Assembly (NCBI RefSeq): GCF_023184515.1
Contig: NZ_JAAHBP010000001.1
Location: forward strand, 1 to 64,000
DNA: 64,000 nt
Origin: Streptomyces sp. D2-8
GTDB taxonomy: Bacteria > Actinomycetota > Actinomycetes > Streptomycetales > Streptomycetaceae
Direction of reading: 5' to 3'
Below, in pieces: positions 18,061-26,487 of this stretch (positions are counted from its first letter, which is position 1; each line of letters starts with the position of its first letter). The position numbers were made by a program, and so were the translations under genes. Below the pieces are notes generated by a model. That model was given only the letters and a program-made list of their open reading frames with translations. It did no database searches and was not told where the DNA came from.

Positions 18061-19074
18061 TTAGCTACTGGCGCGCAGCCGGCGCGAGATGACGTAGTTG
18101 ACGACCCCGATCACGATGAGGATCAGGAACATCGTCCAGGCGATGGCGGAAGCGCGGCCCAGGTGCTGGTTGACCCAGCCCTGCTCGTACAGATACAGGC
18201 CGAGCGTCTGGAACTGGTGCTGGGAACCGCCGGAGGCGCCCTTGTTCGCGTCGAACAGCAGCGGCTCGCCGAACACCTGCGAGGCGCCGATGGTCGACAC
18301 CACGACCGTGAACAGGATCGTCGGACGCAATGAGGGCAGCGTGACGTGGAGGAACTGCCGCCAGCGGCTGGCTCCGTCCAGCGCCGCCGACTCGTACAGG
18401 TCCTGCGGGATCGCCTGCATCGCGGCCAGGTAGATCAGCGCGTTGTAGCCCGTCCAGCGCCAGATGATGATCGTCGACACGGCGATCTGGGACGGCCACT
18501 TGTCGTTCTGCCAGTCGACGTTGTCGATGCCGATGGTGTTCAGCACCCAGTTGATCATGCCGTAGTCACGGCCGAAGAGCAGCACGAAGACCAGCGAGGC
18601 GGCGGCGATCGACGTGGCGTACGGGGCCAGCATCACCACGCGGTAGAAGGTGGAGCCGCGCAGCTTGTAGTTGAGGATGTGGGCGATGCCCATCGCCATC
18701 AGCAGCTGCGGAACCGTGGAGATGACGCCGATGGTCAGGGTGTTCTTGGCCGCGTTCCAGAAGAAGTCGTCGTCGAAGATACGGGTGTAGTTGCGCAGGC
18801 CCACCCAGGACATGTCCGTGGGCGCGGTCAGCTCCACCTGGTGCAGCGATGCCCAGCCGGTGTACAGCAGCGGGAACAGGCCGAACGCGAGGAAGAGCAG
18901 GAAGAACGGCGAGACGAAGGCGTACGGGCTCCAGCGCATGTCGCGCTGCCAGCGGCGTGAGAGCCGGGCGCGCTTCTTCCTCGCCGCCTCCTCGGCCGCG
19001 TCGGCCGGAGGGCGGCCCGGGGCCGCGCCCCCCTCCTTCACGGGGGGCGCGGCGGTGTCGTGCCTGGTTGCCAT
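18061..19074 (-). CDS. cebF: Cellobiose ABC transporter permease CebF
   Basis: 337 residues from ATG 19074; GTG 19083, overlapping the cebE stop as GTGA, is an equally possible start. A 50-residue charged N-terminus precedes six membrane segments. The EAA loop is IPQDLYESAALDGASRWRQF (about 235). MalF-type partner of CebG. The stop is TAA. No ATPase gene is present, consistent with use of MsiK by Ceb transporters. Confidence 0.9.
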   Translation of the reverse strand: MATRHDTAAPPVKEGGAAPGRPPADAAEEAARKKRARLSRRWQRDMRWSPYAFVSPFFLLFLAFGLFPLLYTGWASLHQVELTAPTDMSWVGLRNYTRIFDDDFFWNAAKNTLTIGVISTVPQLLMAMGIAHILNYKLRGSTFYRVVMLAPYATSIAAASLVFVLLFGRDYGMINWVLNTIGIDNVDWQNDKWPSQIAVSTIIIWRWTGYNALIYLAAMQAIPQDLYESAALDGASRWRQFLHVTLPSLRPTILFTVVVSTIGASQVFGEPLLFDANKGASGGSQHQFQTLGLYLYEQGWVNQHLGRASAIAWTMFLILIVIGVVNYVISRRLRASS

Positions 19075-19079
19075 TCCGG

Positions 19080-20396
19080 TCACTGGTCCAGGTTGTTGTC
19101 GATGGTCTTGACGGCCGTGTTCCACGCCTCCTCGGGCGACTTGCCCTGGGTGACGAGAATGACGCCGTTGTCAGTCAGACCCTGCTGGATGATCTGGTCC
19201 TTGGGGCCGATCGTCTGCACCGGGCTGCTCTGGGCGGCCGCGGCGAATATGGTGCCGATCGGCGTGTCACCGGTCATCTCGTTCTTGGCGTTCTTCACCG
19301 CGTCCGACTCGTAGGCCGCCGGGGTGCTCGGGAAACTGCCCTGCACGGCGAAGAGCTTGGCCTGCTGCTCGGGCGCTGTCAGCCAGGCGGCCAGCTTCGC
19401 GGCCTCCTCGGTGTTCTTGCCCGACTTGGGAACCGTCAGGAAGGAACCGCCCCAGTTGCCGGACTTCGGCGACGCGGCCACGTCCCACTTGCCCTTGGCA
19501 TCCGGCTTCGACTTGCCCTTGATGTAGCCGAGCATCCACGGCGGGCAGGACATCGCGGCGAACTTGCTGTTGGCGATCGTGGTGTCCCAGGCGGGCTGGA
19601 ACTGTGTCTGGTTTCCGATCAGCCCGTCCTTGGCGGCCTTCGCGGTGAGGTCGAACGCGTCCTTCACGGCCGGGTTCGACTTGTAGATGACCTTGCCGGA
19701 GGAGTCGTAGAAGCGGTCCTTCTCACTGCTGAGGATCGCCTGGAGCAGGCCGCCGGGGGAGTCCAGGAAGGTGGTGCCCTCCGGGGCCTTCTTCTTGTAG
19801 TCTTCGCCGACCTCGACCAGCTTGTTCCAGTCGCCGGCCCACAGCTTGGACACCTCCTCGCGGTCGGTGGGCAGACCGGCCTTCTTGAAGAGGTCCTTGC
19901 GGTAGCAGATGGCCATCGGGCCGACGTCCGTGCCCAGGCCGACGGTCTGGCCGCCCTCGGCAGTGGCCTGCTGCCACTTCCACTCCAGGTAATCGCTCTT
20001 CTTGCCGTACTTGGAGAGGTCCAGCAGCTTGTCGGACTGGGTCTTGACGACCTCGGCGATGTTGCCGACTTCGACGCCCTGGATGTCCTGAAGGCCGCTG
20101 TTGGTGGTCAGGTGGTTGACCAGGGTGGGGTAGTAGTTCTCGTTCCGCTCGACGACCGTCTGCTGGATGTCGATGTCCGGGTGGAGCTTCTCGTACTCCT
20201 TGTAGAGGCCGGCCTCCTCGAACCCGAAGGTGCCGAAGAGCCCCAGGGTGATCTTGGTCTTGCCGCTGCCGCCACCCGACGACGAACTGCCACCGCCGTC
20301 GCCATCGTCGGCACAGCCGGCCAGCAGCCCGGCGCCCAGCGACGCGACGGCCGCGACGACCATCGCCTTGCGGGCGGTTCGGATGCGTGCTCGCAT
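19080..20396 (-). CDS. cebE: Cellobiose/cellotriose-binding lipoprotein CebE
   Basis: 438 residues from ATG 20396, with AGGAGGACG just upstream. Signal peptide with lipobox LLAGC (Cys about 28), then a Gly/Ser-rich spacer and a family 1 solute-binding fold (ITLGLFGTFGFEEAGLYKEY, GPMAICYRKDLFKKAGLPTDRE, WGGSFLTVPKSGKN). First gene of the operon, behind the perfect CebR palindrome. In S. reticuli and S. scabiei CebE captures cello-oligosaccharides; the function here is by analogy. Confidence 0.88.
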   Translation of the reverse strand: MRARIRTARKAMVVAAVASLGAGLLAGCADDGDGGGSSSSGGGSGKTKITLGLFGTFGFEEAGLYKEYEKLHPDIDIQQTVVERNENYYPTLVNHLTTNSGLQDIQGVEVGNIAEVVKTQSDKLLDLSKYGKKSDYLEWKWQQATAEGGQTVGLGTDVGPMAICYRKDLFKKAGLPTDREEVSKLWAGDWNKLVEVGEDYKKKAPEGTTFLDSPGGLLQAILSSEKDRFYDSSGKVIYKSNPAVKDAFDLTAKAAKDGLIGNQTQFQPAWDTTIANSKFAAMSCPPWMLGYIKGKSKPDAKGKWDVAASPKSGNWGGSFLTVPKSGKNTEEAAKLAAWLTAPEQQAKLFAVQGSFPSTPAAYESDAVKNAKNEMTGDTPIGTIFAAAAQSSPVQTIGPKDQIIQQGLTDNGVILVTQGKSPEEAWNTAVKTIDNNLDQ

Positions 20397-20805
20397 GTCG
20401 TCCTCCTGTTGCCCTGACGTGCCGACCCCCCGGCCAACTGCATTGTCGGACCGTTTTACGCGCTTAAGGCTCGGGTGGGGAACGTGCGGGTTGTGTATGT
20501 GTCAGGTACTGTGGGAGCGCTCCCACCAGTGATGTGTTGAAGAGTCCCCGGTCGCGGCGGGGGTGTCAAGGGACCGGACAGGGAGAGATGCGTTCAGTTA
20601 CCGGGCTGTTAGCTGGACCGGGGTCGGGATCGGTTGGGGCCCGGGCCGGTGGTATCAAGCCAGCCGGGGCGCCGGTCGCAGCGGTTCGCCCGGCCGAAGC
20701 GGAGGGCCGGGGGCGGCGGGCCCTCGGCAGCGGTCAGACGGCTGACAAGCCTGTTAAATTCCAGGCCAGTCGCAGAGTGCGGGTGTGGACGGGAAGGCGG
20801 AGCCC
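20397..20805. promoter_or_regulatory. cebE-cebR divergent intergenic region
   Basis: 409 bases with no supportable gene. They hold the CebR palindrome at 20512-20525, about 115 bases before cebE and 280 before cebR, and must contain promoters in both directions. No clear -10/-35 pair could be picked with confidence. Confidence 0.6.
20512..20525. promoter_or_regulatory. CebR operator (perfect 14-bp palindrome)
   Basis: TGGGAGCGCTCCCA, identical to the published consensus for CebR of Streptomyces. Its position upstream of cebE fits repression of cebEFG that is relieved by cellobiose. Confidence 0.92.
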
Positions 20806-21861
20806 ATGGCAACCCACGGAGCGCGGGGCCGAAGTGGTGGCCGGCCCACCCTCGAAGAGGTGGCGGCGCGCGCCGGTGTCGGCCGCGGCACCGTCTCGCG
20901 GGTGATCAACGGCTCGCCCCGGGTCAGCGACGCGACCCGCGCGGCCGTCGAGGCGGCGGTCGCGGAGCTCGGCTACGTCCCCAACACCGCGGCCCGCGCC
21001 CTGGCCGCCAACCGTACGGACGCGATCGCGCTGGTCGTACCCGAGCCGGAGACCCGGTTCTTCGCGGAGCCGTACTTCTCGGACATGCTGAAGGGCGTCG
21101 GGGCGGCGCTGTCCGACACGGAGATGCAGCTGCTGCTGATCTTCGCGGGCAGCGACCGCGAACGTGCCCGCCTCGCCCAGTACCTGGCGGCCCACCGCGT
21201 GGACGGTGTCCTGCTGGTCTCGGTGCACGCGGACGATCCGCTGCCCGACCTGCTGGCCCAGCTGGAGATCCCGGCGGTGATCAGCGGCCCGCGCTCGTCG
21301 GCGGAGACCCTGCCGTCGGTCGACTCGGACAACTACGGCGGCGCCCGCCAGGCCGTCGAGCATCTGCTGTCCCGGGGCCGCAGCCGGGTGGCCCACATCA
21401 CCGGCCGCCTCGACGTCTACGGTGCCCAGCGCCGTGTCGACGGCTACCGCGAGGCCATGAGCGACGCCGGCCTCGGGGCGGACGAGGGGTTGATCGAGGC
21501 GGGGGACTTCACGGAGGAGGGCGGATACCGGGCCATGGCGGCCCTGCTGGAGCGCCGCCCGGACATCGACGCGGTCTTCGCCGCCTCCGACGTCACCGCG
21601 GCCGGCGCCCGCCGGGCGCTGCGCGAGGCGGGCCGCCGCATCCCGGAGGACGTGGCGCTCGTCGGCTACGACGACTCCGCCATCGCCCGCCACATGGAAC
21701 CGCCGCTGACCAGCGTCCGCCAGCCCATCGAGGAGATGGGCCGCCGGATGATAGACCTCCTGCTCACGGAGGTCGCCGACCGCCGCCCGCTCGCGTCCCG
21801 GGGCCTGGAGCGCCGGCAGATGGTCCTGGCCACGGAGCTGGTGTCCCGGTCGTCGTCGTGA
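20806..21861 (+). CDS. cebR: LacI-family repressor CebR
   Basis: 351 residues from ATG 20806 (GGCGGAG just upstream; GTG 20785 is a longer alternative). The LacI helix-turn-helix (PTLEEVAARAGVGRGTVSRV) and hinge (VPNTAARALAANRTDAIALV) lead into a periplasmic-binding-like effector domain (FFAEPYFSDMLKGV, HITGRLDVYGAQRRVDGYREAM, VALVGYDDSAIARHMEPPLTSVRQP). Divergent from cebE and near its palindrome. Expected to release DNA when cello-oligosaccharides bind. Confidence 0.92.
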   Translation: MATHGARGRSGGRPTLEEVAARAGVGRGTVSRVINGSPRVSDATRAAVEAAVAELGYVPNTAARALAANRTDAIALVVPEPETRFFAEPYFSDMLKGVGAALSDTEMQLLLIFAGSDRERARLAQYLAAHRVDGVLLVSVHADDPLPDLLAQLEIPAVISGPRSSAETLPSVDSDNYGGARQAVEHLLSRGRSRVAHITGRLDVYGAQRRVDGYREAMSDAGLGADEGLIEAGDFTEEGGYRAMAALLERRPDIDAVFAASDVTAAGARRALREAGRRIPEDVALVGYDDSAIARHMEPPLTSVRQPIEEMGRRMIDLLLTEVADRRPLASRGLERRQMVLATELVSRSSS

Positions 21862-22044
21862 GGCGGGTGACGGGGAACGCGCCTGGCGGGGCAGGGCCGG
21901 GCAACTGGCGGTGGTGGAACGGGCCGCCCATCCGGCCCGGGCGAACGGTTCGCGGGAGTGGGGGAGTTGACGAGGGCGTGGCGGGGGTCGGTGGGCCGCG
22001 GTCGGCCAACCCGTACGGGCTGAGCCGATCGGCCGCGCCCGCCC

Positions 22045-23235
22045 TCACACCCGGGCCGGTACCAGCCGCCGCAGGAGATACGCCGCTGCCGTCACGACCA
22101 GGACGGCCATGCAGGCGATGAACACCAGTCCCGCGCCCTCCAGGCCGATCGGGCCGGTCAGGAGGCCGACGCCGATCACGGGGAGGGAGATGCCCGCGTA
22201 GGCGACCACGAACAGCGTCGAGATCACCGCCGCGCGCCGGTGCTCCGGAGAGGCCTCGGCCACGTCGGTCAGGGCTCCGCGGAACGCCAGGCCCTGGCCG
22301 ATTCCGCCGACGAGCGCGCTGGCGATCAGCAGGGACATCTGGTCCCACCGCAGCGCGCCGGCGAGCAGCGCCAGCCCGGCGAGGAGCCCGGCGCAGCCCA
22401 GCGGGAGGGAGCGCCGTACGCCGACCCGGCCGACGGCCAGTTGCCCGGCGGTGGACGCGAAGAAGGCCAGCGCGACGATCAGCCCGCTCACGGCGTGATT
22501 GTCGACGTCCAGGGACTCCGCGAGGAACGCCGGGCTGACCGAGGTGAACACCCCGAACAGGGCGAACCCGACAAAGGAGGCGGTGGCTGCGGGGCCGAAC
22601 ACCGCACGCACCTGCGGGGGAAGTGCGGGCCGCTGCGGGCGTACGGTGCGCAGCGGCTGCCGTTCCCGTACCGTCTCCGCGAGCCGCAGCAGGACGGCGG
22701 CCGAGGCGGCCACCAGGGCGAGGTGGGTGACGAACGGCAGGTACAGCGGCCAGGGGGCGTACTGCGCGAGAAGCCCGGAGAGCAGCGGACCGCAGCCCAG
22801 TCCGCCCATGTTGGCGGCCGTCGCCACGAACGTGGCCCGGGAGGCACCGCCCTGCGGCGCCAGTTCCATCACGTACGCCGTGGCGGCCCCGGTGAACAGC
22901 CCGGCGGACAGTCCCGACAGCAGCCGCCCCGCGTACAGCCAGCCGAGCCCGGTGGCGCACAGGAAGCAGACCGCGCTCAACGCCGCGAAGCCCAGCCCGC
23001 ACAGCAGCACCGGGCGCCTGCCCACGGCGTCCGAGGCGTTGCCGACCAGTAGCAGCACTCCGATCACGGCGAAGGCGTACAGGGCGTACACCACGGTGAC
23101 CGTCAGCTCGGAGAAGCCGAACTTGTCCTGGTAGAGGGGGTAGAGGGGAGTGGGCAGCGTGGTGCCGGCCATACAGACGGCGAACACCGCCCCGCCGAAC
23201 ACACACGCGCGCCATCCCCGGCGTCCACCGTCCAT
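22045..23235 (-). CDS. MFS transporter, drug-proton antiporter type
   Basis: 396 residues with about twelve membrane segments. GNASDAVGRRPVLLCGL (about 65) is the MFS loop 2-3 signature and SGLSAGLFTGAATAYVMEL (about 110) resembles the DHA1 exporter motif C region. A central cytoplasmic loop (RERQPLRTVRPQRPALP) separates the halves. Likely exports a small molecule. It stands alone, converging on cebR and upstream of nothing it obviously serves. Confidence 0.82.
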   Translation of the reverse strand: MDGGRRGWRACVFGGAVFAVCMAGTTLPTPLYPLYQDKFGFSELTVTVVYALYAFAVIGVLLLVGNASDAVGRRPVLLCGLGFAALSAVCFLCATGLGWLYAGRLLSGLSAGLFTGAATAYVMELAPQGGASRATFVATAANMGGLGCGPLLSGLLAQYAPWPLYLPFVTHLALVAASAAVLLRLAETVRERQPLRTVRPQRPALPPQVRAVFGPAATASFVGFALFGVFTSVSPAFLAESLDVDNHAVSGLIVALAFFASTAGQLAVGRVGVRRSLPLGCAGLLAGLALLAGALRWDQMSLLIASALVGGIGQGLAFRGALTDVAEASPEHRRAAVISTLFVVAYAGISLPVIGVGLLTGPIGLEGAGLVFIACMAVLVVTAAAYLLRRLVPARV

Positions 23236-23292
23236 GCCGCCGACGGTAGCCCCGGCCCGCGGACGCCCCCTTGAGCGGCGCGCTGAAAACGC

Positions 23293-23328
23293 TTCAGCCG
23301 GTGGCCTCTTTCGAGGCCACCGGCTGAA
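23293..23328 (-). terminator. Strong hairpin terminator of tRNA-His
   Basis: A perfect 16-bp stem (TTCAGCCGGTGGCCTC with its complement) closes a 4-base loop just 7 bases beyond the tRNA 3' end, followed on the minus strand by a short T-run (GCGTTTTC). Confidence 0.85.
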
Positions 23329-23335
23329 TACTCAG

Positions 23336-23409
23336 GGTGAGTGACGGGACTTGAACCCGCGGCATCCTGGACCACAACCAGGTGCTCTACCAGCTGAGCT
23401 ACACCCACC
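23336..23409 (-). tRNA. tRNA-His (anticodon GTG)
   Basis: Read leftward: acceptor GGTGGGTG with the extra 5' G typical of tRNA-His, D-arm AGCTCAGCTGGTAGAGC, anticodon loop TTGTGGT with anticodon GTG, T-arm GCGGGTTCAAGTCCCGT and 3' acceptor strand CACTCACC. CCA is not encoded. Ends are placed by pairing and may be off by one base. Confidence 0.95.
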
Positions 23410-23523
23410 ATGACCGGCTTGGAGATCAGTGCTGTCCCCGACCGGCCGAGTAAAAGTGTACAGGGTCCGAAGGGGTGCTCGCGCCCGGCTTTCGCGGCGC
23501 CCCCCGACGGGCCCCTGATCTGC

Positions 23524-24126
23524 CTACTGAGCAGGCAGAACGTGCTTCGCGGCGATCTTCTTCGCGGTGTCCGAGTCGGGCCCTGGCTGCGGGACGAACA
23601 CGGCCTCGCGGTAGTACCTCAGCTCCGCGATCGACTCGCGGATGTCGGCGAGCGCACGGTGGTTGCCGTTCTTCTGCGGGCTGTTGAAGTACGCCCGCGG
23701 GTACCAGCGGCGGGACAGCTCCTTGATCGACGACACGTCGACGATCCGGTAGTGGAGGTAGCCCTCCAGCGTCGGCATGTCACGCAGCAGGAAGCCGCGG
23801 TCCGTACCGACGGAGTTCCCGCACAGCGGGGCCTTGCCCGGCTCCTTGACGAACTCCCTCACGTACGTCAGGACCTGGTCCTCGGCGTCCTTCAGCGTCG
23901 TGCCCTGCGCCAGCTCGGAGAGCAGCCCGGAGGCGGTGTGCATCTGACGCACCACATCCGGCATCGTCTCCAGCGCCTGCTCCGGCGGCCGGATGACGAT
24001 GTCCACGCCCTCACCGAGCACGTTCAGCTCGGAGTCGGTCACGAGGGCGGCCACCTCGATGAGCGCGTCGTCCGACAGCGAGAGGCCGGTCATCTCGCAG
24101 TCGATCCACACCATGCGATCGTTCAT
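23524..24126 (-). CDS. orn: Oligoribonuclease
   Basis: 200 residues from ATG 24126. DEDDh 3'-5' exonuclease signatures: WIDCEMTGL (Asp/Glu, about 7-11), a middle Asp in GNSVGTDRGFLLRDMP (about 107-122) and HRALADIRESI (catalytic His and Asp, about 158-163). Degrades 2-5-nt RNAs and, in Streptomyces, pGpG from c-di-GMP turnover; known to affect growth and development there. It lies just downstream of adpA in the same orientation, separated by a strong terminator. Confidence 0.95.
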   Translation of the reverse strand: MNDRMVWIDCEMTGLSLSDDALIEVAALVTDSELNVLGEGVDIVIRPPEQALETMPDVVRQMHTASGLLSELAQGTTLKDAEDQVLTYVREFVKEPGKAPLCGNSVGTDRGFLLRDMPTLEGYLHYRIVDVSSIKELSRRWYPRAYFNSPQKNGNHRALADIRESIAELRYYREAVFVPQPGPDSDTAKKIAAKHVLPAQ

Positions 24127-24181
24127 GTGTCTAACCTTACGGCCCGCTGCCACCGGCTGAGCCGCGCGTGCCGGGAAAGGC

Positions 24182-24220
24182 GCGGGGCCCGCGAGGAGAC
24201 GTGCTCCTCGCGGGCCCCGC
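24182..24220. terminator. Strong hairpin between adpA and orn
   Basis: A perfect 17-bp GC-rich stem with a 5-base loop (ACGTG), located 7 bases beyond the adpA stop. It should end adpA transcripts and leave orn to its own promoter at 24127-24181, at least in part. Confidence 0.85.
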
Positions 24221-24227
24221 TACCGGA

Positions 24228-25472
24228 TCACGGCGCGCTGCGCTGCCCGGGCAGGCTCGCCGACAGGGCCGGGGACTGGCCGACCGCGCTCGCCGCCGCC
24301 GTACGGCGGGACTGCAGCGGGACCGGGTGCTCCGGGTGCAGCGGCGTCGGCGCGTGACCGGGCTGGCCCGGATGCCCCGCGTGGCCCGGATGGCCCTGCA
24401 TGCCGGACCCGGGGCCGCCCGGCGCGCTCTCGGTGTCCTGCGGCCGCTCGCCCTGCGGGCGCCGGGCGCGGTACGCCGCCCGGTACGCGGCCGGGGACGA
24501 CCCCAGCTGGCGGCGGAAGTGCCCGCGCAGGGCGACCGGCGACCGGAAGCCGCAGCGCCCCGCCACCTCGTCCACCGAGTAGTCCGATGTCTCCAGCAGG
24601 CGCTGCGCCTGGAGCACTCGCTGCGTGATCAGCCACTGAAGCGGAGCGCTCCCGGTCAGCGAGCGGAAGCGGCGGTCGAACGTACGCCGGCTCATGTACG
24701 CGCGTGCCGCCAGTGTCTCCACGTCGAACTGTTCGTGGAGGTGCTCCAGCGCCCAGGCGACGACCTCGGCCAGCGGGTCGGCGCCGATCTCCTCGGGTAA
24801 AGACCTGTCGAGGTAGCGCTCCTGCCCGCCGCTGCGGCGCGGCGGCACGACGAGCCGCCTGGCCAGGGCCCCGGCCGCCTCGTTGCCGTGGTCCGTGCGC
24901 ACGATGTGCAGGCACAGGTCGATGCCCGCGGCGGTGCCCGCCGATGTCAGCACGTCGCCGTCGTCGACGAACAGCTCACGCGGGTCCACATGCACCGACG
25001 GATAGCGCTTGGCCAGCGTCGGTGCGTACATCCAGTGTGTCGTCGCGGGGCGGCCGTCCAGCAGGCCCGCCGCCGCGAGGACGAAGGCACCGGTGCACAG
25101 CCCGACGATGCGGGCGCCCTCCTCGTGGGCGCGGCGCAGCGCGTCGAGCGCCTCCTCCGGTGGCGGAGAAGTGATCGAACGCCAGGCCGGTACGACGACC
25201 GTGCCCGCGCGTGAGATCGCTTCCAGGCCATGTGGTGAGGTGAGTTCGAGTCCCCCTGTGGTCCGTAGCGGACCGTCCTCGCCCCCGCACACCAGTAGTC
25301 GGTAGCGCGGTACGCCGGCGTCCTGGCGGTCAACCCCGAACACCGACAACGGTATGGAACTCTCGAAGATGGGGCCGCCGCTGAACAGCAGCACCGCGAC
25401 GATCTCCTTGCGGCGTCGCCCGGAAAGTTTCCGGGCCGCGGCTTCCGGCGCGGCAGTGGAGTCGTGGCTCAT
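24228..25472 (-). CDS. adpA: AdpA (BldH) central developmental regulator, AraC family
   Basis: 414 residues. Residues about 27-195 form a DJ-1/PfpI-like dimerisation domain (VAVLLFSGGPIFESSIPLSVFG, IVGLCTGAFVLAAAGLLDGR). Residues about 240-345 form two AraC helix-turn-helices (ETLAARAYMSRRTFDRRF, VDEVAGRCGFRSPVALRGHFRRQLG). The C-terminus is a Gly/His/Pro-rich tail. Leu225, between the domains, is encoded by TTA (24798-24800), the conserved bldA-dependent codon of adpA. AdpA activates genes for aerial growth, secreted enzymes and secondary metabolism, and represses itself in S. griseus. The orn neighbour also fits the adpA locus. Confidence 0.97.
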   Translation of the reverse strand: MSHDSTAAPEAAARKLSGRRRKEIVAVLLFSGGPIFESSIPLSVFGVDRQDAGVPRYRLLVCGGEDGPLRTTGGLELTSPHGLEAISRAGTVVVPAWRSITSPPPEEALDALRRAHEEGARIVGLCTGAFVLAAAGLLDGRPATTHWMYAPTLAKRYPSVHVDPRELFVDDGDVLTSAGTAAGIDLCLHIVRTDHGNEAAGALARRLVVPPRRSGGQERYLDRSLPEEIGADPLAEVVAWALEHLHEQFDVETLAARAYMSRRTFDRRFRSLTGSAPLQWLITQRVLQAQRLLETSDYSVDEVAGRCGFRSPVALRGHFRRQLGSSPAAYRAAYRARRPQGERPQDTESAPGGPGSGMQGHPGHAGHPGQPGHAPTPLHPEHPVPLQSRRTAAASAVGQSPALSASLPGQRSAP

Positions 25473-25849
25473 ACTGCTAAGCCCCCCTCGGTGGTCGCGG
25501 CTCCTCGGTTGTGTCGCTCCTGCACGTTTCCCCTCGGTCCTGCACGAGTCCCCCGCCGTAGACAGTCAAGATCGAATCTACTGTGTCCCGTCGTGCCGAA
25601 GTGGCCGGTTCGTCACTCGGCACATTGTCGACTTGGCAACTTGGCGTGAAGCATTCGATCACGAAGCGTTGCACTCGTGGGGCGTGCAGGGAAGTGCGCC
25701 TTGTCGCGGTGGCCAATCCACGTAGGGTGCGCAGGTCCCCGGAGGCCCTTTCCGTGCAGGTCGAACGGGGGTTGGGGGGTGGTTGGACCGGGTGATGCGC
25801 AGGTACGAGAAGTTGGCTGAAAAGCAGCGTGCGCGTGCGCGGAAACCGG
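25473..25849 (-). promoter_or_regulatory. Long adpA upstream region
   Basis: 377 bases without a supportable gene, AT-richer than the surroundings around 25560-25680. It should contain the adpA promoter(s) and a long 5' leader, as reported for other Streptomyces. It holds one perfect AdpA-type motif and a 9/10 match (TGGCGTGAAG at 25642-25651). Confidence 0.65.
25602..25611 (+). promoter_or_regulatory. Candidate AdpA-binding site (autoregulation)
   Basis: TGGCCGGTTC fits the AdpA consensus TGGCSNGWWY at all ten positions, about 130 bases upstream of the adpA start. By analogy with S. griseus AdpA, binding here could repress its own gene. The motif is short, so chance occurrence is not excluded. 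Confidence 0.5.
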
Positions 25850-26182
25850 TCAGCCGACCGGTGTATCTCCTCCGGTGTGCCGTCCGCCACGGTGCGACCC
25901 CGTTCCGGTGCGGTGGCGCCGGCCCCGGTGGGGTGCCCGGTCCTCGGCCGCGAGCCGGGCCGCGCCGCGCTCGGACTGGCGCAGCAGGACCCGGCAGGCG
26001 CCCGTGACGGCCGCGAGCCCGAGGGCCGTGCCGGCGGCGCCGGCCAGAGAGGCGCCGTAGCCGAGGAGTACCACCGGGACGAGCAGGCAGCTGAAGGCGG
26101 CCCAGCGAACCACATCCGTCGCGGTGTCCCGCGGCGGCGGGGTCGCGCGGTCCGCCTCGGCGGCGGCGCGGGGTCCGGACAT
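25850..26182 (-). CDS. Small membrane protein upstream of adpA
   Basis: 110 residues from ATG 26182. One long or two closely packed hydrophobic segments (about 25-65: AAFSCLLVPVVLLGYGASLAG and AAGTALGLAAVTGACRVLL), then a basic Arg/His/Gly-rich tail. I recognise no domain. It is transcribed toward adpA, 377 bases away. Function unknown. Confidence 0.65.
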   Translation of the reverse strand: MSGPRAAAEADRATPPPRDTATDVVRWAAFSCLLVPVVLLGYGASLAGAAGTALGLAAVTGACRVLLRQSERGAARLAAEDRAPHRGRRHRTGTGSHRGGRHTGGDTPVG

Positions 26183-26487
26183 GCGTGCTCCCTGTGGCGT
26201 GACTCACGGAGTTCAACGCGTGGCCGGTGCGTCGGTCACTGGCTGCCCGGATCGGCCCGCAGGTAAGTGAATCCTGTGCACACCGCCTGTACAGCGCAGC
26301 AACCATTGCGTTACGGGCGGTGCCTCGTGCATGCTCCCTGGAACCCGCACGCACCGTGAGCGGGATCTGGGCTAAGGAGGCGTGCCGCCGTACCCTTGGG
26401 GGTATGGGGTTGGGAAGACCATTCCCGGACACAGCTCCGCCGCACATGTTGTCCCTCCCGTATAAGGATCACAACGCCGAGACAGTC
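26183..26487. promoter_or_regulatory. Intergenic region before the universal stress protein gene
   Basis: 305 bases separating two divergent genes. AAGGAGG at 26374-26380 has no well-spaced start after it. A 27-codon frame (GTG 26382 to TAA 26463-26465) begins one base after it, which is too close for normal initiation. No operator recognised. Confidence 0.35.

Noticed and set aside
26382..26465. 27-codon leader peptide before the universal stress protein gene
   Set aside because: The AAGGAGG sits one base from the GTG, too close for initiation, and no hairpin pairing or codon bias suggests attenuation.
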